Shown here piece after piece: positions 1 through 6,491 of a stretch of 6,491 bases of DNA (position 1 is its first letter; each line of letters begins with the position of its first letter). The stretch comes from Myxococcota bacterium (lineage in GTDB: Bacteria > Myxococcota_A > UBA9160 > PR03): positions 1 to 6,491 of the forward strand of contig JALOQG010000166.1 in NCBI GenBank assembly GCA_025453505.1, read 5' to 3'. The position numbers and the translations under genes are program-made. The notes beneath the pieces were generated by a model. The model was not told where the DNA came from and made no database searches. It worked only from the letters and a program-made list of their open reading frames with translations.

Positions 1-1490
1 CGGGTGTTGTCGCTGAAGGTCAGCGTCGCGGCAATCTGTCCGGCGTCGTTCCAGGCCTGGGTCCTGCCGTCCTGGCCGCCGGCCGCGCGGCCCAGCGCCG
101 AGATCGCCGTGATGGTGCGAAGATCGCCGGGCGCCACTTCGACGACGTCGCCCTTGCGCAGCAGCAGCGACGTGACACCGCTGTACAGATCGTGGTGCCA
201 GAGTCCGTCGCCCGTGCCTTCACCCGGCGCGGTGTAGGAACCGCTGATGATCACCTCGCCGGAGCCGTTCAGCTCCCACCGCGGGTTCGCTCCATAGGTG
301 GAACCCGCGACGAGCCCGGCGGGCTGATCGCCCTCGCGCGCGATCCGCTGCAGCGGTCCGTAGCCCGCGGTTCCCCAGAGTCCGGAATCGCTGAAGGTCG
401 TGGTGCCGCCGACGCCGACTGTGAGCTGTCCTTCGATCACCATCGAGCCGTCCGCGCCGAGCGCGATGTCGTCGGGGAACGAGAACTCCGCGCCCGCGGT
501 GCCCGGGGCGGGATCGCCGGTCCGAACCAGCACGCGCGTTCCGCCGGCGCCGTCGGGAGCGAAGATCGCGCTGCCGCCGCCTTCGAGGCTGCCGAGGTAC
601 GCGATGTCGCCGGCGTCGTTGATGCCGAGCTCGTCCCGGTTCTCCGTCGCCTTCAGGAGGTTGGTGCCGGTCCCGGGCGCCGGCATGCCTTCGATCGCGA
701 CGAGCTGCGGCGGGCCGTCTCCGAAGCGATAGAGCGCGCTTCCGAACGGATCGAGACGCACGTGGGTGAGCGTGACGCCGAGGTCGTTCATCACGCTGCC
801 GAAGAAACCGCGGAACGTGTTGCCCGAAGCATCGGGCGCGAAATCGCCTTCGATCCCGAGCAGCGTCGTCACGGCCCCGTCGTAGCGCCAGAGACAGTTG
901 TCGCCGAAGCCGCCGCCCGCCGGCTCCGATCGGTTGTGGAACAACGTGCCGAAGTCGCTCGATACCGGACTGCTCTGGTCGAAGAGCTGCGAGCCGAACT
1001 TCGCCCCGCCGAGGCCCGGCGCGAGGTCGTCCTCCCGCGCGATCCGCACGAGATCGCCGCTCGAACTCGCGGCGTAGACGACGTCGTCGGTGGTGGCGGT
1101 GACTCCCTCGACGCGCTCGAGAAGGCCGAAGAAGACGGGCCCGTCGGCGGTGAGCGAGAAGTACCCGATCGTATCGAGCGGGACGGTCGTGAAGCCGGGC
1201 GCGACCTCGCCGGTCAACGCGACGAAGCTCTCCTCGCCGCTGCCGGTCCACCGCCAGAGGCCTCGCCCGCCGCTCGAGACGTCCGCCCAGAAGAGCACCT
1301 CGCCGGCGTCGTTCAGCGCGGCGCCGTTGAAGAGCTGGTAGGTGTAGGCCGTTCCGGGTGCGGCCTCGAAGCGCAGGGCGATCGTCTCGATCGCGCCGAG
1401 CTCGACCGCTCGCGCGGCGTGAGGCAGGAGCACGAGGAACGCCGCGGCGCCCACCCGCATCACGTGTCGCCAGGATCCGTCGCTCCGCAT
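1..1490 (-). CDS. Exported NxxGxxF-type tandem repeat protein, 3' end outside window
   Basis: The frame is open from an ATG at 1490 to the left edge (496 full codons, no stop), so the C-terminus is missing. Residues 1-28 look like a Sec signal peptide: an Arg-containing start, the hydrophobic core VGAAAFLVLLP, and a likely cleavage after ARA at 28. The mature part consists of about eight units of 50-60 residues. Their cores include LNDAGEVLF (59-67), MNDLGVTL (234-241), INDAGDIAYL (290-299), LNGSGEVII (407-415) and WNDAGQIAATL (480-490). Many units open with a GDPAPG-like signature, as at 325-330 (GDPAPG), 387-391 (GDQPA) and 270-273 (PAPG). This matches the 'choice-of-anchor NxxGxxAF tandem repeat' proteins, which often end in a PEP-CTERM or similar sorting tail; any such tail here would lie left of the window. 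A second ATG at 1460 has no Shine-Dalgarno sequence, so 1490 is preferred. The family's function is not known. Fold and surface location are inferred. Confidence 0.85.
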   Translation of the reverse strand, partial: MRSDGSWRHVMRVGAAAFLVLLPHAARAVELGAIETIALRFEAAPGTAYTYQLFNGAALNDAGEVLFWADVSSGGRGLWRWTGSGEESFVALTGEVAPGFTTVPLDTIGYFSLTADGPVFFGLLERVEGVTATTDDVVYAASSSGDLVRIAREDDLAPGLGGAKFGSQLFDQSSPVSSDFGTLFHNRSEPAGGGFGDNCLWRYDGAVTTLLGIEGDFAPDASGNTFRGFFGSVMNDLGVTLTHVRLDPFGSALYRFGDGPPQLVAIEGMPAPGTGTNLLKATENRDELGINDAGDIAYLGSLEGGGSAIFAPDGAGGTRVLVRTGDPAPGTAGAEFSFPDDIALGADGSMVIEGQLTVGVGGTTTFSDSGLWGTAGYGPLQRIAREGDQPAGLVAGSTYGANPRWELNGSGEVIISGSYTAPGEGTGDGLWHHDLYSGVTSLLLRKGDVVEVAPGDLRTITAISALGRAAGGQDGRTQAWNDAGQIAATLTFSDNT

Positions 1491-1496
1491 GCCGCA

Positions 1497-1502
1497 CCTC
1501 CT
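1497..1502 (-). promoter_or_regulatory. Ribosome binding site of the repeat protein gene
   Basis: Read on the minus strand, these bases are AGGAGG. They lie 6 nt before the ATG at 1490, a full-consensus Shine-Dalgarno sequence at good spacing. This fixes the start at 1490 rather than the in-frame ATG at 1460. Confidence 0.85.
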
Positions 1503-1512
1503 GCTCGGGTGG

Positions 1513-1540
1513 GCCGACCATAGGCGAGATCCCGGTCGGC
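1513..1540. repeat. Perfect 7-bp inverted repeat in the divergent intergenic region
   Basis: GCCGACC (1513-1519) and GGTCGGC (1534-1540) are exact inverted copies separated by 14 bp, so their centres are 21 bp apart, about two helical turns. The repeat lies between the start codons of the two divergent genes. It could be a regulator binding site shared by both promoters. In GC-rich DNA a 7-bp match can also arise by chance, so no function is claimed. Confidence 0.4.
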
Positions 1541-1546
1541 TAGGAT
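1518..1546. promoter_or_regulatory. Possible divergent promoter -10 elements (weak)
   Basis: On the minus strand, bases 1523-1518 read TATGGT, a 4 of 6 match to the sigma-70 -10 hexamer. It would give a leader of about 20 nt for the repeat protein gene. On the plus strand, TAGGAT (1541-1546) is also a 4 of 6 match and would give a leader of roughly 14 nt for the helicase. Neither has a recognisable -35 box at 17 bp. The only reason to favour these hexamers is that the 76-bp gap must hold any promoters that serve both genes locally. Confidence 0.25.
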
Positions 1547-1557
1547 GGGCCGCCACC

Positions 1558-1562
1558 GGAGG
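1558..1562 (+). promoter_or_regulatory. Ribosome binding site of the helicase gene
   Basis: GGAGG lies 4 nt before the TTG at 1567. The spacing is slightly short. It is still the only good Shine-Dalgarno sequence ahead of the conserved part of the helicase, and it supports the TTG over the in-frame ATG at 1489. That ATG would overlap the divergent gene's start. Confidence 0.65.
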
Positions 1563-1566
1563 ACGC

Positions 1567-4113
1567 TTGAGCGCCCCGACACCCCCTGCCGACCGACCGC
1601 GCCTGCGCGATCGCATCGATTCGCGCGCGGCCGGCGACGAATCGCTCGATCGCTTCCTCGCGTGGATCGTCGAGACCGGCATCCAGCCCTACGCGGCGCA
1701 GGAGGAAGCGCTGCTCGAGCTGTGGTCGGGCAAGCACGTGGTGCTCTCGACGCCGACCGGCTCGGGCAAGTCGCTGGTCGCCCTCGGCCTGCACTTCAAG
1801 GGGCTCTGCGAGGGACGCCGCTCGTTCTACACCGCGCCGATCAAGGCGCTGGCGAGCGAGAAGTTCTTCGCGCTCTGCGACGAACTCGGGCCCGAGAACG
1901 TGGGCATGATGACCGGCGACGCCAGCATCAACTGGGCGGCGCCCGTGATCTGCTGCACCGCCGAGGTGTTGATGAACATGGCGCTGCGGCGCGGCGAACT
2001 CGCCGATGCGCCGTACGTCGTGATGGACGAGTTCCACTACTACGCCGACGCGGATCGCGGCGTCGCGTGGCAGGTGCCGCTGCTCGCGCTGCCGAAGACG
2101 ACGTTCCTGCTGATGTCGGCGACGCTCGGCGACACGCGGCCGATCGAGCAGCGCCTCGAGCAGGTGACGCAGCGCCCGGTCGTGCACGTGCACTCGGAAG
2201 AGCGGCCCGTCCCGCTCACCTTCGAGTACAGCGAGACGGCGCTGCACGAGAAGGTCGAGGAGCTGCTCGAGCAGGGGCGGGCGCCGGTCTACGTCGTGCA
2301 CTTCACGCAGCGCGAAGCGGCGGAGCAGGCGCAGGCGCTGACGAGCGCGCGCATCGCGACGCGCGAGCAGCGCGACGGCATCGCCGAGCTGCTGCGCGGC
2401 GTCCGCTTCGAGAGCCCGTACGGCAAGGACGTGCAGCGCTTCCTGCGCCACGGCGTCGGAGTGCACCACGCGGGCCTCCTGCCGAAGTACCGGCTGCTGG
2501 TCGAGCAGCTCGCGCAGAAGGGATTGCTGCGCGTCGTGTGCGGCACCGACACGCTCGGCGTCGGCGTCAACGTCCCGATCCGCACGGTGCTCTTCTCCGC
2601 GCTCTCGAAGTACGACGGCGAGAAGACCCGCGTGCTGTCGGTGCGCGAGTTCAAGCAGATCGCCGGACGCGCGGGGCGCAAGGGCTTCGACGAGCGCGGC
2701 TGGGTCGTGTGCCAGGCGCCCGAGCACGTGATCGAGAACAAGCGGGTCTCCGCGAAGGGCGGGAAGAAGAAGCAGCCGAAGCGGCCGCCGCCCGGCTTCG
2801 TCGGCTGGGACGCGAAGACCTTCGAGCGGCTGACCTGGAGTCCGCCCGAGATGCTCCAGTCGCAGTTCCGCGTCACGCACGGGATGCTGGTCTCGCTGCT
2901 GCAGCGCGGCGAGGAGGAAGAGACGCGCGGCAGCGGCTTCCGCCTGCTCGCGGCGCTGGTCGCTGCGTCGCACGAATCGACCGCGCGCAAGCGCCAGCTG
3001 CGCCGTCACGCCGCGTCGATCTTCCGCTCGCTGCGGCGCGCCGGCCTGGTGCAGCGCGTCGCCGATCTCGACCGTGGCGGCGCGCGCGTGCGCATCTCGC
3101 CCGAGCTGCAGCGCGACTTCTCGCTGCACCAGTCGCTCTCGCCGTACCTGCTCGACGTGCTCGCGGTGCTCGACCCCGAGCTGCCCGACTACGCCATGGA
3201 CCTGCTCTCGGTGGTCGAAGCGATCCTCGAGAATCCGCGCCAGATCCTCGCGCAGCAGGCGAGCCGCGCGAAGGGCGAGCTGATCGCACGATTGAAGGCC
3301 GAGGGGGTCCCGTACGAGGAGCGCATCGAGAAGCTCGACGACGTGACGCATCCGAAGCCGCTCGCGGAGTTTCTCTACGCGACCTTCGACATCTTCGCCG
3401 AGAAGCATCCGTGGATCGGCGAGGAGAACGTCCGGCCGAAGTCGATCGCGCGCGAGATGTGGGAGCACTTCGACGACTTCGCCGACTTCGTGCGCCGCTA
3501 CGGCATCGAGCGCAGCGAGGGTCTGTTGCTCCGGTATCTCTCGCAGGTGCACAACACGCTGGTGCACAGCGTGCCCGAGTCGGCCTGTACGGAAGACGTC
3601 TTCGACGTGATCGGGTATCTGCGCGCGATGCTCGCGCGCGTGGATTCGAGCCTGATCGAGGAGTGGGAGAACCTCGTCAACCCGAACGCGCCGCGCGATC
3701 GCGCCGCCGCCGCGCCCGCGCCGCGTCCCTTCGATCTGGCGCGGCATCCGAAGGCGCTCGCCGCGCGCATCCGCGCCGAAATGCAGCAGCTCGTGCGCGC
3801 GCTCGCGCAGGGCCGCTTCGAAGACGCCGCGGGCCTCGTGCGCGACGATCCCGAAGATCGCTGGGACGCCGCGCGCTTCGAGGCCGCGCTCGCGCCGTTT
3901 CTCGCCGAGTACGGCCGCATCCTCTTCGATCCGCGCGCGCGGCTCGCCGAGCACACGGCGATCACGCCCGACGGCACGCGCCGCTGGGCGGTGCAGCAGA
4001 AGCTGCTCGATCCGGCTGGCGACGATCTGTGGGCGGTGATCGGCGCAGTCGATCTCGGCGAAGAGAAGACGCCCGAAGGCCCGCTCCTGCGCGTCGATCG
4101 CATCGGGACTTGA
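1567..4113 (+). CDS. Ski2/Mtr4-like DEAD/DEAH-box helicase with DUF3516 C-terminal half
   Basis: An 848-residue ATP-dependent superfamily II helicase, probably acting on RNA, cytoplasmic. Motifs from the TTG start: Walker A TPTGSGKS (62-69), Ia APIKAL (90-95), Ib CCTAEVL (129-135), Walker B DEFH (154-157), motif III SAT (184-186), motif IV region VYVVHFTQ (241-248), GVGVHHAGLLP (296-306), motif V CGTDTLGVGVN (325-335) and motif VI QIAGRAGRKGFD (364-375). The HHAGLLP and AGRAGRKG wording is typical of Ski2/Mtr4-like enzymes. A basic, proline-rich stretch (about 397-409) follows. After it come about 300 residues resembling the DUF3516 region of bacterial helicases best known from Actinobacteria, including YALD-like, YEERIEKLDDVTHPKPLAE and SEGLLLRYL blocks. 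An Ala/Pro linker (about 709-720) leads to a 125-residue tail. All ATPase motifs are intact and the length is normal for the family. The in-frame ATG at 1489 would add 26 unconserved residues overlapping the divergent gene, so I reject it. The RNA target is unknown. It is probably co-transcribed with lacZ. Confidence 0.95.
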   Translation: MSAPTPPADRPRLRDRIDSRAAGDESLDRFLAWIVETGIQPYAAQEEALLELWSGKHVVLSTPTGSGKSLVALGLHFKGLCEGRRSFYTAPIKALASEKFFALCDELGPENVGMMTGDASINWAAPVICCTAEVLMNMALRRGELADAPYVVMDEFHYYADADRGVAWQVPLLALPKTTFLLMSATLGDTRPIEQRLEQVTQRPVVHVHSEERPVPLTFEYSETALHEKVEELLEQGRAPVYVVHFTQREAAEQAQALTSARIATREQRDGIAELLRGVRFESPYGKDVQRFLRHGVGVHHAGLLPKYRLLVEQLAQKGLLRVVCGTDTLGVGVNVPIRTVLFSALSKYDGEKTRVLSVREFKQIAGRAGRKGFDERGWVVCQAPEHVIENKRVSAKGGKKKQPKRPPPGFVGWDAKTFERLTWSPPEMLQSQFRVTHGMLVSLLQRGEEEETRGSGFRLLAALVAASHESTARKRQLRRHAASIFRSLRRAGLVQRVADLDRGGARVRISPELQRDFSLHQSLSPYLLDVLAVLDPELPDYAMDLLSVVEAILENPRQILAQQASRAKGELIARLKAEGVPYEERIEKLDDVTHPKPLAEFLYATFDIFAEKHPWIGEENVRPKSIAREMWEHFDDFADFVRRYGIERSEGLLLRYLSQVHNTLVHSVPESACTEDVFDVIGYLRAMLARVDSSLIEEWENLVNPNAPRDRAAAAPAPRPFDLARHPKALAARIRAEMQQLVRALAQGRFEDAAGLVRDDPEDRWDAARFEAALAPFLAEYGRILFDPRARLAEHTAITPDGTRRWAVQQKLLDPAGDDLWAVIGAVDLGEEKTPEGPLLRVDRIGT

Positions 4114-4116
4114 GGG

Positions 4117-4122
4117 AAGGAG
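4117..4122 (+). promoter_or_regulatory. Ribosome binding site of lacZ
   Basis: AAGGAG, 5 nt before the TTG at 4128, is a strong Shine-Dalgarno sequence. It lies in the 14-bp gap after the helicase stop. An in-frame TTG at 4110-4112 that overlaps the helicase stop has no comparable site and is less likely to be the start. Confidence 0.8.
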
Positions 4123-4136
4123 ATTCCTTGAAGGAA
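4117..4136 (+). repeat. Overlapping small inverted repeats across the lacZ start
   Basis: AAGGA (4117-4121) can pair with TCCTT (4125-4129) across a GAT loop. This would cover the Shine-Dalgarno sequence and the first two bases of the TTG start. Alternatively TTCC (4124-4127) can pair with GGAA (4133-4136) across a 5-nt loop, leaving the Shine-Dalgarno sequence free. The two pairings share bases and exclude each other. The stems are short (5 and 4 bp), so any regulatory effect is only inferred. Confidence 0.35.
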
Positions 4137-6491
4137 CGGGATTCGCTCGGGTTGCGTGGGCCGCTTCCGACCTGGCAGGAGCCCGGCGTCACCGCGATCG
4201 GCCGCGCGCCGATGCACGCGACGTTCGCGCCGTACCCCGATCGCGACGCCGCGCTCGCCGGCGAGGACTCGCCGCTGCGGATCTCGCTCGACGGCACCTG
4301 GCGCTTTACGCTCGTCGACGCGCCCGATGCGGCGCCCGCGGACTGGCACGCGCGCGACTTCGACGACGCCGCGTGGAGCGCGATCGAGGTGCCGACTTCG
4401 TGGACGCTGCAGGGCTTCGGTACGCCCGCGTACACCAACGTGCGGATGCCGTTCGCGACCGAGCCGCCCGCGGTGCCGGCCGAGAACCCGACCGGCCTGC
4501 ACCGGCGCCGCTTCACGCTGCCGGCGGAGTGGGATGGCCGCCGCGTCACGCTGACGATCGGATCGGCGGAGAGCATCGTCTACGTCTGGGTGAACGGCGC
4601 GCCGGTGGGGATGGGCAAGGACAGCCGGCTGCCGAGCGAGTTCGAGATCACGCCGCATCTCGTTCCGGGCGAGAACGTCGTCGCGCTCGCGGTCGTGCAG
4701 TGGTCCGACGCGACGTGGCTCGAGGACCAGGACCAGTGGTGGCTGCCGGGCCTGCACCGCAGCGTGACGTTGACGGCGACGGGCCCGACGTGGATCGCGG
4801 ATCTCGCGCTGCGGCCGGCGCTCGGCGCGAAGGCCGGCGAGGCGACGCTCGACGCGGAGCTGCGCGTCGGCTTCTCGGCGGATCCGGAGCCCGGCTGGCG
4901 CGTGGACTTCGAGGTGATCGACGCGCGAGGAAAGTCGCTCGCCTCGCTCGCGGGCGCCGAGGTGCCGGTCTTCCGGCGCGGCTCGCCCGTGCTCGAACTC
5001 GTGGACGGCTACGTGTTCCGCGGTCACGTGGCGCGCGCGACGCTCGGGCTGCGCGGCATCGCGGCGTGGTCGCACGAGACGCCGGTGCTGTACCGCGTCG
5101 TCGCGACGCTGCGCGATCCGTCGGGCGGCGTGCGCGAAGTCGTCGCGCAGCGCATCGGCTTCCGCTCGATCGAGGTGCGCGACAACCAGCTGCTCGTGAA
5201 CGGGCGGCCGGTGCAGATCGTCGGCGTCAACCGCCACGAATGGGACGAACGCCGCGGCCGCGCCGTCGGGCTCGCGGGCATGCGCCGCGATCTCTTGCTC
5301 ATGAAGCGCCATCACGTCAACGCGGTGCGCTGCTCGCACTATCCCAACGACGAGCGCTTCTACGACCTCTGCGACGAGCTCGGCCTCTACGTGATCGACG
5401 AGGCGAACCTCGAGACGCATGCGCGCTGGTCGAGCCTGTGTCACGACGCGCGCTACCAGACCGCGATGATCGAGCGCGGCGCGCGCATGGTGCTGCGCGA
5501 CCGCAACCATCCCTGCATCGTGCTCTGGTCGCTCGGCAACGAGTCCGGCTACGGCGCGGCGCACGACGCGATGGCGGCGTGGATCCGCCGGACCGACCCA
5601 ACGCGCCCGCTCCACTACGAGGGCGCGATCGGCAAGCACCTGCACGCCGAAGCGCCTTGCACCGACGTCGTGTGCCCGATGTACGCGTCGATCGACGAGA
5701 TCGTCGCGTGGTCGAAGGCGCGCCGCGACCGCCGCCGGCCGCTGATCCTGTGCGAGTACTCGCACGCGATGGGCAATTCGAACGGCAGCCTCTCGGACTA
5801 CTTCGCCGCGTTCGAGAAACACCGCGGCCTGCAGGGCGGATTCCTCTGGGAGTGGGTCGATCACGGGATCCTGTGCGAAGAGCCGGACGGCCGCTCCTAC
5901 CATGCGTACGGCGGCGACTTCGGCGAGGCCGTGCACGACGCCAACTTCTGCTGCGACGGCATCGTCGGCGCCGACCGCACGCCGCACCCGGCGCTCGAGG
6001 AGCTGAAGTCGCTGGCGCAGCCCGTGCGCGTGCGTGCGATCGACGCCGCGCGGGGCCGCGTCGAGATCGAGAACCGGCGCTGGTTCACGGATCTGCGCGA
6101 TCTCGCGGCGCGCTTCGAAGTGGCGGTGGACGGCCGGGTCGTGCAGCGCGGCGCGCTGCGGCTGCCCGCGATCGGGCCGCGCGAGCGCGCGGCGCTGCGC
6201 GTGCCGCTTCGCCGTCCCGCGCTCGCCGCGGGCGAACGGCCCGTTGTCACGGTCACCTTCACGCAGCGGCGCGAGACGTCGTGGGCGCCCGCGGGCGAGA
6301 CGGTCGCGTGGACGCAGATCACGCTGCCTTTCGCGGCACGCGCGAAGCGCGCGCCGGCGCGCGTCGCGCGGGCCGGCCCGCTCTCGATCGAGACGCGCGA
6401 CGACGCGTTCGAGGTCGAGGGCGACGCCTTCGCGCTGGTGATCGACCGCGCGAACGCGGCGATCGGCGGCTTCGCGGTGGGCGATCACGCG
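4128..6491 (+). CDS. lacZ: LacZ-type beta-galactosidase (glycoside hydrolase family 2), 3' end outside window
   Basis: A retaining beta-galactosidase that would hydrolyse lactose or other beta-D-galactosides. No signal peptide is visible, so it is probably cytoplasmic. The window holds 788 codons with no stop; E. coli LacZ has about 1,020, so roughly 230 residues of the last domain are missing. LacZ-like sequence begins near residue 16. Domains in order: N-terminal jelly-roll (about 50-218, with ENPTG at 119-123 and WSDATWLEDQD at 192-202), Ig-like domain (220-346), TIM barrel (348-632), a second Ig-like domain (640-735), and the start of the small-chain domain (from about 752). In the barrel, Glu472 of GNES is the predicted acid/base and Glu543 of LCEYSHAMGNS the nucleophile. 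Other conserved sites are Glu429 and His431 of ETH, His370, His404, Trp574 and Phe607. Asp610 replaces E. coli Asn604, a change I believe is common in family 2. The TTG start at 4128 is set by AAGGAG. The gene follows the helicase by 14 bp, so the two are probably one operon. Activity on lactose itself is inferred. Confidence 0.95.
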   Translation, partial: MKERDSLGLRGPLPTWQEPGVTAIGRAPMHATFAPYPDRDAALAGEDSPLRISLDGTWRFTLVDAPDAAPADWHARDFDDAAWSAIEVPTSWTLQGFGTPAYTNVRMPFATEPPAVPAENPTGLHRRRFTLPAEWDGRRVTLTIGSAESIVYVWVNGAPVGMGKDSRLPSEFEITPHLVPGENVVALAVVQWSDATWLEDQDQWWLPGLHRSVTLTATGPTWIADLALRPALGAKAGEATLDAELRVGFSADPEPGWRVDFEVIDARGKSLASLAGAEVPVFRRGSPVLELVDGYVFRGHVARATLGLRGIAAWSHETPVLYRVVATLRDPSGGVREVVAQRIGFRSIEVRDNQLLVNGRPVQIVGVNRHEWDERRGRAVGLAGMRRDLLLMKRHHVNAVRCSHYPNDERFYDLCDELGLYVIDEANLETHARWSSLCHDARYQTAMIERGARMVLRDRNHPCIVLWSLGNESGYGAAHDAMAAWIRRTDPTRPLHYEGAIGKHLHAEAPCTDVVCPMYASIDEIVAWSKARRDRRRPLILCEYSHAMGNSNGSLSDYFAAFEKHRGLQGGFLWEWVDHGILCEEPDGRSYHAYGGDFGEAVHDANFCCDGIVGADRTPHPALEELKSLAQPVRVRAIDAARGRVEIENRRWFTDLRDLAARFEVAVDGRVVQRGALRLPAIGPRERAALRVPLRRPALAAGERPVVTVTFTQRRETSWAPAGETVAWTQITLPFAARAKRAPARVARAGPLSIETRDDAFEVEGDAFALVIDRANAAIGGFAVGDHA

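Noticed and set aside
822..837. Hairpin GCCCGA-AGCA-TCGGGC, possible terminator
   Set aside because: It lies inside the repeat protein gene, has no T-run on either strand, and a 6-bp stem is easily produced by chance in GC-rich coding sequence.
192..1523. Long open frames on the plus strand, and a 433-codon minus-strand frame at 220-1521, over the repeat protein gene
   Set aside because: These overlap the frame that encodes a signal peptide, a strong Shine-Dalgarno sequence and NDAG repeats. The alternative translations are Arg/Glu/Ala-rich with no pattern.
1489..1566. Upstream ATG start of the helicase at 1489
   Set aside because: It would add 26 residues with no family resemblance, lacks a Shine-Dalgarno sequence and overlaps the start codon of the divergent gene. 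The TTG at 1567 has GGAGG before it.
1491..1566. LacI-type operator ahead of the helicase-lacZ pair
   Set aside because: No sequence resembling the LacI-family palindrome with a central CG and A/T-rich flanks is present. The only dyad is the GC-rich 7-bp repeat.
1540..3954. An 804-codon open frame on the minus strand opposite the helicase
   Set aside because: Antisense shadow of an intact helicase. The translation is low-complexity Arg/Leu/Glu/His-rich, without recognisable motifs.
3498..6488. A 996-codon open frame on the minus strand opposite lacZ and the helicase end
   Set aside because: Its translation is Arg/Ala/His/Asp-rich with no domain or motif. It lies antisense to a clear LacZ and to the helicase C-terminus. 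GC-saturated codons on the plus strand lack the trinucleotides that would give stops in this frame, so long empty frames are expected.

Overview
This 6.5 kb window is very GC-rich (roughly 70% by eye). It holds three protein-coding genes in a divergent layout, with almost no non-coding DNA. I see no RNA gene, mobile element, CRISPR array or terminator. The secreted repeat protein on the left belongs to a family found mostly in high-GC Gram-negative bacteria. Together with GC-saturated third codon positions and TTG start codons, this suggests something like a Myxococcota, Binatota or Planctomycetota-type genome. The window alone cannot settle the phylum, and an actinobacterium is not formally excluded.

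Left part (1-1490, minus strand): the 5' part of a gene for an exported protein of tandem NxxGxxF-type repeats (NDAG and NGSG cores, GDPAPG-like signatures). It runs off the left edge without a stop. Its function is unknown.

Middle (1491-1566): a 76-bp divergent intergenic region with a ribosome binding site for each flanking gene, a perfect 7-bp inverted repeat and weak promoter-like hexamers.

Right part (1567-6491, plus strand): a Ski2/Mtr4-like superfamily II helicase with a DUF3516-type C-terminal half (TTG start, stop at 4113). After 14 bp comes a LacZ-type glycoside hydrolase family 2 beta-galactosidase (TTG start), which runs off the right edge about 230 residues short of the usual LacZ length. 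Both catalytic glutamates and most substrate and metal ligands are present. The 14-bp spacing implies co-transcription, but the two activities (RNA or nucleic-acid remodelling and cytoplasmic sugar hydrolysis) have no obvious shared pathway. No sugar transporter or LacI-type regulator lies in the window.

Most of the window is ordinary. The points worth a second look are the overlapping small hairpins at the lacZ start, the intergenic inverted repeat, the repeat architecture of the secreted protein, the helicase-lacZ pairing, and a shortened active-site loop in LacZ.
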